Assembly (NCBI GenBank): GCA_020205615.1
Contig: CM035170.1
Coordinates: 121,219,674 to 121,283,673 of the forward strand
Reading direction: 5' to 3'
DNA: 64,000 nucleotides
Source: Panax quinquefolius
Taxonomy: Eukaryota; Streptophyta; Magnoliopsida; Apiales; Araliaceae
The translations under genes and the position numbers were made by a program. Below are positions 35,241 through 48,486 of this stretch, piece by piece (positions within the stretch are counted from its first letter, which is position 1; every line of letters starts with the position of its first letter). Below the pieces are notes generated by a model. The model searched no databases, had not been told where the DNA came from, and saw nothing but the letters and a program-made list of their open reading frames with translations.

Positions 35241-37523
35241 TGTGAGACCCCGAATTTTATGAAATAAAAGTATTCAATTTTTCTATTTTGGTAAATAGTT
35301 AAATTGATAAAAGTTTAAAGTTAAGGGTGATATGTGAAAATTTTTCAAAGTAGATTAAGTTGTCATAAAATACCCTTGTTACTATTCACTAAAAGATTCT
35401 TCACTCCTGTATTTGGGACACTTTTTGTTTTGGGTACTATTCATGTGGTACTATTCTCAAGTACTTATTCATTTGGTACTATTCAATAGAAAAATATATT
35501 TCTTTTCATTCAAATTATTTTGGGTACAATATTATTCCATGAGGAGATGTCTTTAATTTTTCGGATCGTTGGTTGAAATTATAATGTAAAAGCTTTTTAT
35601 ATAAAAATGTAATACTTTTATAAAGTTATTCTATAAATAGAATATATTATATTCTATTATGCATAGTGTTTTGCATAGTAAAATCTTTTTATATAAAATG
35701 TAATACTTTTATAAAGTTATTCTATAAATAGAATATATTATATTCTATTACGATAGTGTTTTCATAGTAAAATCCTTTTATATAAAAAATGAATACTTTA
35801 TTAAAGTTATTCTATAAATAGAATATATTATATTTTTATGCATAGTATTTACATAAGGCTCAGATATAGTGTTTCAGATAGTAAAAATCTTTTTATATAA
35901 AATAGAATATATTATATTTTATTTAAAAAGATTTTGCTTTTAAATATGGACCGTCCGATTAAAGTAAATCAATTTGGACCGTTCATGGGTTGGTTCTTAT
36001 TCATTCCATTCTTCTATAAATAGAAGCTCATTCTTTCATTATTTCTTATGAATTCACTGAAACTCTAGAGAGAGAAACTATAGAGAGAGTTCTTATTCCA
36101 TAATCTTGAGCGTATTTCTTTAGAGTTTAAGAAAGCTTTGAACGTAAGACAAGTTTTCTTCGAGTATATCATCGCCTCTACAAGTCTAATACTCTTTTTT
36201 ATGGTAGGAATATTATTTGTTGTGCATTCGTAAGTGGTTATTATTTCTTTTATATTCGTGAAGAGAACTTCTGTTATTCTATTCTTTATTATTCTGTTGG
36301 AATATCCTGTCTGTGCATTTTACGCCGGACCTGGTTCCGTTATTTATTATTCTGTTGGAATAACTTTTGCTGCATGCGATCTATCGCATTTATGGTGATT
36401 TCTTTTGTTATTCCATTCTTTATTATACTTAGTTGGTTAAAACTTTGACTTCTATACTCCATGAAATTTGTGGAATATCCTCGATATTTGACTTCACCCA
36501 AAGATCTTTTCATGGAAATATTCTTCCGAGCATTCTTGAATTTTACTCTTCTAAAGCAAAATTATCATGTTGACAATTTAGACATTATCATTTCCTAGAT
36601 AAATTAATTCTTCAACTTGTTTTATCAATTCTTATATCATTGTCATCATCCTCATGTTTATATTTTGTTGAAAGTCATCCGTGGGCTGTAGTGCATAGAT
36701 GGACTTGGTATGATTATGACCTGTGGATTATTGATTGTAATCATGACCGTAATGTTACAAATGATGTGGAAAAAGTCCTCATTAGCCCGTAGTGCATTGA
36801 TGGACAATTTTTGGTATGATTATGGCTATGGATTCTCTTTGGTCGTAGTGCAAAGATGAATTGTTTTATGGCATGATTAGGACCGTTGATGAAAACATGA
36901 TTATCTTTAGCCTTAGTGCATGGATAATTCATGGTCGTGATACTAAAGAATATCCTTGGCCGTAGTGCAGGGGTGATTCGATGATGTGGATTATTTATTA
37001 AGCTGAGTCCCAGCGATAAAAGTCATGAAAAACTTTTTAAATCATAGAAGATAGTATATTTTATTCTCTACTTGACTCTTCTAATGGATTGCTTGTTCCG
37101 CTGCAGTTAAACTTGATGTTTGTTATATTTTATCAGTTTAACACTGTTGAAGGCTAACGATAAATTATTCTGCATTATCTTAGTCATAATATTTCTTACT
37201 GGACTAGTTGAGCTCACCCTTTCTTTTACTATTCTCTTCAGGAAATGAGAACGTAGCAGGGACTAGTCGGGGAACAGTGTGATGGTCCTAGATGGTGCAT
37301 TAGTAGTCCTCACTATTCTGTGAATTAGTGTGACAATAAATGTAATGAGGACCCCATTGAGTTTGTATATTGTCTAGATGACAATATTTGTATTAAAACT
37401 CACAGCATATGTTTAGTCGTATTGTATACATCGTTGTATTAAGTAAGTTGTATTTGAATTACGTACCACGTATCCTGGCGACCCAAGATGGGTGATGTAT
37501 ACCTAATTTTGGGGAAAATCACG
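35241..37523 (+). mobile_element. D-type LTR, 5' copy
   Basis: It is 2.28 kb, starts TGTGAGACCCCG and ends AAAATCACG, with PBS TGGTATCAAAGC at 37526. U3 contains three tandem units of about 110 bp, each with TTCTATAAATAGAATATATT (35588-35900). A further TATA box, TATAAATA, is at 36014-36021. Hairpin units lie at 36672-36970. Confidence 0.75.
35588..35900 (+). repeat. three tandem TATA-bearing units of about 110 bp
   Basis: Each unit has TTTTTATATAAAATGTAATA, AAAGTTATTCTATAAATAGA and GCATAGTGTTTTGCATAGTA-type segments. The same array is at 38215-38550. About one unit is in the solo LTR at 44410-44590. Confidence 0.75.
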
Positions 37524-37868
37524 GTTGGTATCAAAGCTTAGGGATATGATCCCTGGCTGAGATGTGAGACAAGAACTAGGAAGGGAGAGACGGAGAATTC
37601 CTTCGCTAGTATGACCTACCTATGTTCATTTGTTATTTAATTGGTCGGTCAGAATATAGGGGTATTATGTGGTATGTTAATTAACCCTTATTTTGAAACT
37701 ATATTCTAGAATGATATTTGAAATACAGGAGATGAGAAATGGAAAATCATGATAGAGAAGAAATAACCGGGAAGGTACAATCTGAAAAGAAAGCAAGGTA
37801 TTCTCATCTCTTCGAATATCAGGTACGTACGTAAATTTCGAGGGCAAAATTTCATAAGGAGGGGAGAT
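37524..37868 (+). mobile_element. 345-bp interior with PBS and polypurine tract
   Basis: Between two D-type LTRs only 345 bp remain: a PBS at the left, an AAGGAGGGGAGAT polypurine tract at the right, and a short piece resembling the end of pol (AAATTTCGAGGGC). No coding frame. This is an extreme non-autonomous deletion. Confidence 0.7.
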
Positions 37869-39620
37869 TGTGAGACCCCGAATTTTATGAAATAAAAGTA
37901 TTCAATTTTTCTATTTTGGTAAATAGTTAAATTGATAAAAATTTAAAGTTAAGGGTGATATGTGAAATTTTTTCAAAGTAGACAAGTCATTCATAAAATA
38001 ATAGATTACTATTCACTCTAGTATTCTTCACTCAATTATTTGGGACACTTTTTTGTGTCGGGATACTATTCACGGTGTACTATTCTCAAGTACTTATTCA
38101 CTTGGTATTATTCACCCAAAAATATATTTTTTTTTATTCAAATTATTTTTGGGTATAATATTATTTCATGAGGAGATGTGCTAATTTTTCGAATAGTTGG
38201 TTGAAATTATAATGTAAAAGCTTTTTATATAAAATGTAATACTTTTATAAAGTTATTCTATAAATAGAATATATTATATTCTATTATGCATAGTGTTTTG
38301 CATAGTAAAACATTTTTATATAAAATGCAGAATACTTTTATAAAGTTATTCTATAAATAGAATACATTATATTCTATTATGTATAGTATTTTGTATAGTA
38401 AAATCTTTTTTTATATAAAACAAAATACTTTATTAAAGTTATTTTATAAATAGAATATATTATATTTTACTTACGCATAGTGTTTGCATAAGTACTGCGT
38501 GATAAATGTACAGATATAGTAAAAATCTTTTTATATAAAATAGAATATATTATATTTTATTTAAAAGATTTTGCTTTAAATATGGACCGTCCGATTAAAG
38601 TAAATCAAACTGGACCGTTTCATGGGTTGATTCTTATTCATTCCATTCTTTTATAAATAGAAGCTCATTCTTTCATTATTTCTTACTTAATTCTTTGAAA
38701 CTCTGTAGAGAAACTATAGAGAGAGTTCTTCTTCTATAATCTTGGCGTATTTCTTTAGAGTTTAAGAAAACTTTGAGCGTAGTACAAGTTTTTTCTTCGA
38801 GTATATCATCACCCCACAAGCGGAATACTCTTCTTTACTACGGTAGGAAATATTATTTGTTGTACCGTAAGGGTTATTATTTTTTTGTATTCGTGAAGAG
38901 AACTTCGTTATTCTATTCTTTATTATTTCGTTGAATATCCTCTCTGTGCTTTTACATTGAGACTCGGGTTCCGTTATTTATTATTCATTGGAATAACTCG
39001 CTGTCAAGGTTTATCGCATTTATGGTGATTTCTTTTGTTATTCCAATTCTTTATTATACTCGGTTGGTTAAAACTTTGACTTTATACTCCATGAAATTTG
39101 TGGAATATCCTTGATATTTGTGCTTCATCCAAAGATCTTTTCATGGAAATATTCTTCCGAGCATTCTTGAATTTTACTCTACAAAGCAGTATCATGTTCA
39201 CAATTTGGACATTATCATTTCTAGATAAATTAATTCTTCAACTTGTTTTATCAATTCTTATATCATTGTCATCATCCTCATGTTTATATTTTGTTGAAAG
39301 TCATCTGTGGCCTATAGTGCATAGATGGACTTGGTATGATTATGATTGTGGATTATTCGATTGTAATCATGGACCGTAATGTTACAAATGATGTGGAAAA
39401 AGTCTTCATTGGCCCGTAGTGCATTGATGGATAATTTTTGGTATGATTATGGCTAAGGATTCTCTTTGGCCGTAGTGCAAAGATGAATTATTTTATGGCA
39501 TGATTAGGACCGTTGATGAAAACATGATTATCTTTAGCCGTAGTGCATGGATAATTCGTGGTCGTGATACTAAAGAATATCCTTGGCCGTAGTGAAGGGG
39601 TGATTCGATGATGTGGATTA
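37869..39620 (+). mobile_element. D-type LTR, 3' copy, truncated
   Basis: It starts TGTGAGACCCCG and is collinear with 35241 onward, including the triple TATA-unit array (38215-38550), TATAAATA (38652-38659) and hairpin units (39300-39600). Similarity stops after ATGTGGATTA at 39620, where integrase-like sequence begins. About 0.5 kb of LTR is missing. Confidence 0.7.
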
Positions 39621-40079
39621 GTGTTGTTACGTGTTGCTCCTTGGAAAGGAGTTACAAGATTTGGAAAGAGAGGAAAACTCAATCCTCGATTCATCGGCCC
39701 ATTTTTAATCCTCGATCGAGTAGGGCGTGGCCTATAGACTCGCTTTTACCGCCTGAAGTATGTCTCGTGTTCATAACGTTTTTCACATATCCATGTTACG
39801 TAAATATGTGAAAGACCCGAACCACATTATTGAAGTTAGAACCGGACGAAATAGCGGAAGATTTGACGATATGAAGAGGTTCCCTGTTCAAATCTTGGAT
39901 AAGAAGGAACATATTCTACGCTCCAAAGTTATACCTCAAGTCAAAGTTTTGTGGAGAAACCACGATGTTGAGGAAATGACTTGGGAGTTAGAATCGAAAT
40001 GAAATCAAGGTATCCTTACCTCTTCGACATACCAGTCGCACCCTAATTTCGAGGGCGTAAATTTGATAAAAAGGGAGGT
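39621..40079 (+). pseudogene. integrase C-terminal fragment of a Ty3/gypsy element
   Basis: A frame open to 40002 carries HNVFHISMLRKYV and VKVLWRNHDVEEMTWELE, typical of the integrase tail and chromodomain-adjacent region of plant chromovirus-type Ty3/gypsy elements. It is joined abruptly to a truncated LTR on the left and followed by a polypurine tract (40068-40078). Confidence 0.8.
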
Positions 40080-42627
40080 TGTAAAACCCCAACTTTTATA
40101 AATAAAGATGAATTTTCTATAAATATTATTTTTGAATATTATGGAATAAATTTGATATAATGTTATAGTTGTGGGTAATATTTATAAATTTTGCAAAGTA
40201 AGCAAGTTGTTATAAAATATTCGTTTGGTGGGAATATTCTTTTCGCTTGGGGAATATTCAGATGACGGCTCAATCATTAGTGGACCCCCACAACGAAAGT
40301 ATTGTTGTAGTTAAAAAGCGACAAAATTATCTTTCTATAAAAATAACGGCCGGAGGTGTTACCGTTAAAACTATTGAACTACCCTAAGTAGTAAAAGTAC
40401 AATAATACGCGTGGTTGCGTAGTAGAGAACGGTATTGATTGATTATCGATGCTTACGTGAGCAAATGTCACTATACTCAATTATTGCTATAAAGAATTCA
40501 CGCATCATATCTCTTATATTATTGATTCAATTATTGTCACAAGAAGCATCTCATATAATATGTTATATTATTAAATCAATAATTGAGACGACAAGTTATA
40601 AATGATTAATAATTGTTGAAAGATTAATATGTGTTGATTAAAAATAAAATGATTTGTGGTAATATTTATTCAATCTTTGATGTATATAAAGAGTCCGTTA
40701 TGAGACGTTTATGGTAAGTTTGGTTATTTTATGGGGGCCCATATGTCATCATCTAAGAGTCTCTTCATTAATAGTAATTATCTTCGTCAATAAGTAATTA
40801 CCTTTCAATAGTAATTATTACCGTCAATAGTAATTACCTTTACCAGACGCCAAACCACTTGCCGTTTCATATTACAGTGCGTCCGAACCACTTGTCGTTT
40901 CACATTACAAAGGCCGAAGCTAATTGTTGTTTTACATTACAGCGTCAAACCACTTTTCTTTTCACATCACGGTCATCAAGCCACTTGCGCTTTTCACATG
41001 GCAAGTGCTAAGCTAGAAATTTTCTATAAATAGAGGCCTAGTGCTTCATTATTTTCACGAATTCATTCAAGCTATAGAGAGAGAAAGTATAAAGAGAATA
41101 AGAGAGAAAAGAAGAAGAGTATTCATTCTTTACTTACATCTTTAAAGATTCAATCTCCTACTAAAGTAAGGGGTGTTATTCTTTCTTATTCATGAAGAGA
41201 ATCTGTTGTTATTCCATTGCTTATTATTCCGTTGGAATAACTTTCGTATACTGTGGTTTACCCTATACTTGATGACATTCTTCTATTATTCATTGGAACA
41301 TCCGTGCGTGTGTTTTTACCGGGACTGGTTAAAATCTTTATTATTATACATTCGCTGAACATCCATGCTCGTGTGTTTTTACGGGCCCGGTTCTCATCTT
41401 TTTATTATTATGTTGGAACATCCCGCCTATGTTTTTTACAGGACTGTTTCGTCTTTATTATTCTCATTTGAACAAGTGCAAATTTTGCCCGACCGGTTCC
41501 GTTATTATTATTCCGTTGGAATAACTCGCATACATGCCAAGCATCGCACGTAGTGATTTCTTTTGTTATTCCATTCGTATTATACTCGGTTGGTTAAAGT
41601 TTTGACTTCTATACTCCATGAAATTAGTAGAATATCCTTGATATTCAAGCGCTTCATCCAAAGATCTTTTCATGGAAATATTCTTCCGATCATTCTTGAA
41701 TTTTACTCTACAAAGCAGATATCGTGTTGACAATTTGGACATTATTAGTTCTCGGATAAATTAATTCTTGAACTTGTTTTTATTGAATGCTTATATCATT
41801 GTCATCATCCTCATGTTTATATTATGTTGAAAGTCATCTGTGGCCTGTGAGTGCATAGATGGACTTGGTATGATTATGACCGAGGATTATTCGGTAAATC
41901 ATACCGTAATGTTACAAATGATGTGGTAAAAATCCTCATTGGTCCGTAGTGCATTGATGGACGATTGTTGGCATGATCATGACCATTAATGAATACACAA
42001 ATATTCTTGGCCCGTAGTGTATGGATAATTGTGGTCGTTGATACTAAAGAATATCCTCGTCAGTAGTGCGGGGGTGATTTGATGATGTGAAATATTTATT
42101 AAGTCGAGTCTCATTTATAACAATTGATGAAAAACCTTTTAAATCATAAAAGATAGTAGATTTTATTTTCTACTTGACTCTTTTAATGGATTCTTTGGTT
42201 CACCGCAGTTAAACTTGATGTTTATTATATTTTATCGTTTAACAATCGTTGAAGGCTAATGATAAATTATTTCGTATTATCTTAGTCATAATATTTCTTC
42301 TTGGGCTAGTTGAACTCATCCTTTCTTTCACTATTCTCTGTGAAATGAGAACATAAGCGAGGGACTAGTCGGAACAAAGTGTGATGGTCCTAGATGATGC
42401 ATTAGTAGTACTCACTATTCTGTGAAATAGTGTGACAATAAATGTAATGAGGACCCCATTGAGTTTGTATATTGTCTAGATGACAATATTTGTATTAAAA
42501 CTCACAGCATATGTTTAGTCGTATTTTTACACGACGTTTGTAGATAATTAAGTTTGTATTTATATTTTGTACCATGTATCTGGCGACCCAAGATGGGTGA
42601 TGTATACCTAATTTTGGGGGCGTCATA
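40080..42627 (+). mobile_element. C-type LTR, right copy
   Basis: It starts TGTAAAACCCCAAC after a polypurine tract and ends GGGGGCGTCATA, 2.55 kb. It is followed by GTAAG (42628-42632), which matches GTAAG at 35236-35240, so 35241-42627 behaves as one inserted composite unit with a 5-bp target duplication. Contents parallel 20174-22360: TATAAATA (41025-41032), mini-palindromes and hairpin units (41830-42070). Confidence 0.75.
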
Positions 42628-43930
42628 GTAAGGGAGGTTATTTTCTTCTAAAATGATATTATTTCTTCAATATCATTATGCCAGAATGTTGATTGGAAAT
42701 TTTTATCAAATTTGAAACGCTTTTCGTGTCGGAGTTACTTATTCATGAGTTACTATTCATGAGTTACTATTCACGAAGTTACTATATTACGCATGAGTTA
42801 CTTATTCACGAGTTACTATTCACGTGTACTATTCACTTTAAACGTGATGATGATGTTTTTGTGAAATTTCTATCTTTTGGTGTCTGAGTTACTATTCACG
42901 ATACGGCATTATTTACCTAATAATGAAACTTCTTCTTTTGTCCAAAATATCTATTACGGATACTATCTTTGATTGGATCTATGTTTTGGTCTTCATTCTT
43001 GAATTTTACTCCACTACGTTATTTATGAAGTATTTTTAAGCGGGAATTGTTTAAAGTACGAATCCTTAATATTTGTTATTTTGTTTCACTTTGGATTCGC
43101 TTTTTTCTTTAAAATATTTTCATCATCCTCGGTCCTAAATGATGATATAATGAATATCTTTGGCCCGTAGTGCAAAAGATGAATGATTTTTATGAATATC
43201 TTTGGCCGTAGTGCAAAGATGAGCAGTGTTTAGATGAATATGAACATGATTAATCGATAAATATCTTTGGCACGTAGTGCAAAGATGACTTGTTGATGAA
43301 TATCTTTGGCACCAGTAGTGCAAAAGATGACTTGTTGATTAATATCTTTGGTCGTAGTGCAAAGATGAATTTATTAGTAGGATTATGAACATAAACTGTG
43401 ATTTGGTATAACCATAATCTTTAATGTTTCAGGTGATGAAAATTATCTTTGTCCTGGATGAGAAAAGGAATTTAGAACTACAATTACGATTATGAGTTAT
43501 ACATGTGATTGTGGACAGGAATTGTTGATTGATGTTACAGGGATAAAACATTGTTAGTGGACTTTTAACATGGAGAAGATAATAGACTTTATAGTCTATT
43601 TGACTCTTTTAATGGATTGCTCGTTCCGCTGCAACTATGGTTAAAATTTTTTATCATCTACCATATGTTCTAAATCTCTAATTTATTACTGATGAAGACT
43701 ATTGATAATTTATTTATCTTTAGTCATAATATTCTCTACTGAGCTAGTTGTGCTCACCCTTTTGCTTCACAATTCCTTTCAGGTAATAAAAGTGTAATGG
43801 GTCGGACGTGGGGGATATGAGGGAATAGAAGCGGTGGTCATCATTTAGTAGTTATATTTGGTGAATCAACTAGGGTGAGGCGAACCCAACGTTGGAAGGG
43901 TGTTTTGTCACTATCATACAAGATGTCTAA
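42628..43930 (+). mobile_element. E-type LTR, continuation of 33728-35240
   Basis: It contains TTACTATTCA(C/T)GAG repeats (42730-42835), five hairpin units (43145-43370) and a splice-acceptor-like AATTCCTTTCAG (ending 43792). It is interrupted at TCTAA (43926-43930) by the solo LTR and resumes at 46383. Confidence 0.7.
43145..43370 (+). repeat. hairpin array in E-type LTR leader
   Basis: Five ATCTTTG...CAAAGAT units are present with loops such as GCCCGTAGTG, GCCGTAGTG and GCACGTAGTG. It is collinear with 22876-23090. Confidence 0.8.
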
Positions 43931-46382
43931 TGTGAGACCCCAGATTTTATCAATAAAGATTTAAATTTTGTCGAAATAATTTTTTAATATTATGGTGTGA
44001 ATTTGAGATAAATATTATAGTTGTGGGTAGTATTTATAAATTTTGCAAAGTATGCAAGTGGTTATATTATATTCAATTGGTCGGGAATATTCGGTTTAGC
44101 GAGGAATATTCAGACAACGACTCAATCATTGGTGGACCCACAATGTAATTATTGCCGGATCGAGAAAACGACAAAAATATTTTATTGAAATAACGGCGGA
44201 AGTTTTACCGTTGATCTTGTTAAACAACTCGGTAGTAAAAGTACAAGAAGTAAACGTGTGGTTGCACAAGTAATACACGGTATTGATTATTGATGCTTAT
44301 GTGAGAAGTCACTCGGTTTGATTCCATTATTGTCGATTAATAATATGAATTATTATAAGCGATAATGACGCTTTTGTTTTATTCAGATTATTAACGTAAT
44401 AAAATGTAAACATCTTTTTTATATAAAATGTAATACTTTATTAAAGTTATTCTATAAATAGAATATATTATATTTTTTATTATGCATAGTGTTGCGTAGT
44501 GTTTTTGCATAGTGTTTTCAGATAGTGTTGCATAGTATTTGCATAGTAAAATGTTTTTATATAAATAGAATATATGATATTTTATTTAAAAGATTTTGCT
44601 TTAAATATGGACCGTCCGATTAAAGTAAATCAATCTGGACCGTTTCATGGATTAATTACTATGCATTCTATTTTCCTATAAATAAGCTCATTCCTTCATT
44701 ATTTTCTTATTTAATTCTTTGAAACTCTAGAGAGAGAAATTATAGAGAAAAGCTATAGAGAGAAAATCTATAGAGAGAAAGAAGAAGAGTACGGTACTTC
44801 ACTACTTTGATATCCAAAGTGTCTTTTACTGGTAAGGGATATTATTTGTTGTACTAAGTAAAGGGTGTTATTCTTTCTTATTCATGAAGAGAACTTCGTT
44901 ATTCCATTTCGTTATTATTCATTGGAATAACCTATAAAAGTGGTATACCCTATACATAACTTTGTATACGCATGGATACCCTATACTTGGTGAAATCTTA
45001 TGTTATTCCATTCTTATTTATTACATTGGAATAACTTGTATACTGGAATCTCCTATACTTGGTGATCTTCTTCGTTATTCCATTCTTTATTATTCTGTTG
45101 GAATATCCATGCTCGTGTGTTTTACATCGGACACGGTTCCATTGTTTATTATTCCGCATTTATTATTCATTTGGAATATCACGTCTCATGTATTTTACAA
45201 GGACCGGGTTCCATTGTTTATTATTCAAACATTTATTATTCTCGTTGGATCATCCCGCTTGTGTGAATGAATTTCACGACTCGTTCTCGTTATTATTATT
45301 CATTGGAATAACTCGCGTCTACGCCAAGTATCGCGCATGCATGGTGATTTCTTTTGTTATTCCATTCTTTATTATACCGGTTGGTTAAAACTTTGACTTC
45401 TATACTCCATGAAATTAGTAGAATATTCTTGATATTTGCGTTTCATCCAAAGATCTTTTCATGGAAATATTCTTCGATCATTCTTAAATTTTACTCTACA
45501 AAACAGTATCTTGTTGACAATTTGGACGTTACTAATTCCGAGGATAAAATAATTCTTAAACTTGTTTTATTGAATTATTATGTCATTGTCATCATCCTCA
45601 TGTTATATTATGTTATCTTTTGGCTTACGTGCATAGATGAACTTAGTATGATTATGACTGAGGATCATTCGGTATAATCATGGCTTGTTATAAATGATGT
45701 GATAAAAGTCCTCGGGGTCTGTAATGCGATGATGGATAGTTTTGGTATGATTATGACCGAGGGGTGATTCGGTATAGTCATGACCATTGATAATTTAATG
45801 AAAATCCTTGGACCGTAGTACAGGGATGATTAGATATTGTGGTTTATTCATTAAACCGAGTCTTAGTGATAAAATTTATGAAAACCTTTTAAAACCTAAA
45901 AGATAGTAGACTTTATTTTTACTTGACTCTTTTAATGGAGTGCATGTTCATTACGCAGCTTAAACCGGTTGTCTATTGTATTTTATCGGTTTAACACTGC
46001 TTGAAGGCTAATGATAATTTATTCTCGCATTATCTTAGTCATAATATTTCTCATTGGGCTAGTTGAGCTCACCCTTTTTTTTCACCGTTTCTTCGTGAAA
46101 TGAGAACATATTTGGGACTGAGACGAGTCTGGGAGCGGAGTAATGGTCCGAGGATAGCATTAGTAGTCCTCACTATTACGTGAAATAGTGTGATAATAGT
46201 TGTAATGAGGACTCCTTTTGAGTTTGTATAATATCTAGTAGACAATATTTGTATTCAAACTCACGCTTTATGTCGTATTATTGTACACCGGCGATTATGT
46301 TAGTAAGTTGTATTTGAATTTATGTACCATGTAAGTGGCGACCCAAGATGGGTGACGTATACCTAATTTTGGGGGCGTCACA
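43931..46382 (+). mobile_element. solo LTR (C-type) with perfect TCTAA target duplication
   Basis: It is 2452 bp, starts TGTGAGACCC and ends GGGGGCGTCACA. TCTAA flanks both sides (43926-43930 and 46383-46387). The paralogous left copy has the uninterrupted site with a single TCTAA at 23642-23646. It includes one TATA-bearing unit (44410-44590), TATAAATA (44677-44684) and CTG|GTAAGG (44832). Confidence 0.9.
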
Positions 46383-46929
46383 TCTAATGACATACCACCT
46401 CGTGTCATCATAAGACAGGGTTATGCTCATCCACTCTGCCGAGTATATATACGAAAGCACTACCTATATAATCTTGGAGTTTTGTTCAAGTATAATTCTC
46501 AATTAGAGGCGGTGGAGATAATGATATGTCAAGAGAAGACACACCATTGGGAAGAATATGATAGTAATCTTTCGTTTTTCTTTTGGGGTCTATTGGAATC
46601 AACCAATGATAATTTTGTGGGCATATGATATCTATAATAACCTGGGACGGCCTCCCATGTATACGAAGGTTTCTTGAGCACTTCCCAAAGATTCTAATTT
46701 CTAAAAGCAGGTTTTTGACTATACCTTTATGTAAGGTGTCATTATGAGGTGATGTCCACGGTTGGGACATGAGTCACAGTTGATATATATTTGTATCCAA
46801 ACTCACAGCATATGTGTTGTTGTATTTTGCACGACAATTGTTGTAATAAAGTTGTAGTTATTTTCTGTACTATGTATTTGGCGACTCAGAATGGGTTGGA
46901 TGGAATGGACCTATTTTGGGGTTGTTACA
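46383..46929 (+). mobile_element. end of the right E-type LTR
   Basis: It matches 23642-23907 plus 32325-32610 and ends GGGGTTGTTACA at 46929. It preserves the undisturbed sequence across the point where element A inserted in the left copy (near 46645). Confidence 0.7.
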
Positions 46930-48486
46930 AAATGATATTAGATGAAGCGCAAACTCAAGGAATTTCTAATCATTTCAGGAATTACATAAACAATATTTAC
47001 CATAGTAAGCGTAAATTTAGGAATATGAAATGAAATAATATCACTTACATAATATGAAGTATGAAAGAAAATGATATCTCATACGAGTATTGAAAGAAAA
47101 TAACATCCTAAACTTTAGTAGATAACTAGATCTGACTAGTATAATGAATATTATTTTCTTAAAATTTTGCACTATAATTCTACAATCAAAGTGTTCTTAT
47201 ACTCAAAATATTATACTCGCAATATTATAGAGGAAGATTTTTGATATTGTGATGGTGTACCTTATCCTTTGAATGAGCCTTTCTTTTATAAGCAACTCGG
47301 AGGAAGAAAAAACAAACATGCCTATTACATGCCTAACTCCCTGCTTAATCTTTCTTTCTTTCTCTTACGTGAAGCAACCAACTTTGAAAACAATATAAAT
47401 TTGCAGAAACTTTAACAAATGTGGCCCCTCCCATGTTTGCCACCCACTACACCATTTTATTCACATGCTAACTTTGAAAAAGAATTCAAATACAATTTGA
47501 CCATCTCCACCCCAATTAATATTCATATGTAAACATTTATATCTATTTAATAGTATTACTATATAAAAAATATATTATAAAATTATACTATTGTTATCAC
47601 ATTATACTATTATAATAATATATTTAAATGAATATTTTATCGAGGAAAATAATTGTGATTTCATAAAAAAATATGTCAAATTTTTAACAAATGTTTCATG
47701 CTAAACTCCTCCATTTATAAAATTGAACAATTATTTACTTATCATATTTATCAACAATTTTTATTCATCAATTATTTACGACTCTTCACTCTTTCAATAA
47801 TTATTAATACTATTAACTCACAATACTGACAACCAGATCGTTCCCAAGAAAGAGAGGGACTTTCAATAAGAATTTCTTCTTATTGGCACGCAATTAGATA
47901 ACCTAACTCTTTTCATCGATAGAACTTTCTAGACGTTGCTAATTAATATCGCTATCTAATAATATCATTTCAATAATATGAGTTACTATGTTGTTACAAT
48001 TATTGATTTAATAATGTAAAATACTGTGCAGTGGTTACTGTGACAATGATTGAATTAATAATATGAACTACTATGCAATTATCATTATAGCAATTATTGA
48101 ATGAAATACTGAGTGACTTCTTACGTAAGAATCAATAATCAGAGATAATGTGCAATACCGTGTGCTACTGTGCAACAACGCGTATTACTGTACTTTTGTC
48201 ACCGGATATTTCAACAGTTAACGGTAAAAGTTCTGCCGTTAATTTTTATAAAAAAGTTATTTCTATCGCTTTCTATATCCGACAATTATTCCGTTATGTG
48301 GTCTACCAATGATTGCGTTGTCGTACGAATATTCCCCGACAAAAAGAATATTTTCCGACAAATGTTTACTTTGTATAATTTGCACATATCACCCACAATT
48401 ATAATATTTATTAAATTAACACCTTACTATTTAGAATAATATATATAAAAAATCAAATCTTATTCATAAAAAGTTGGGGTCTTACA
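46930..48486 (-). mobile_element. partial LTR in reverse orientation
   Basis: Read on the minus strand it starts TGTAAGACCCC at 48486 and continues with the family's GTGGGTGATATGTGC and CGGGGAATATTCGTACGACA words. A TATAAAAG box (about 47286-47293) is followed by the leader. It stops where the plus-strand E-type LTR ends (46929), so its own 3' end is missing. Confidence 0.65.
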
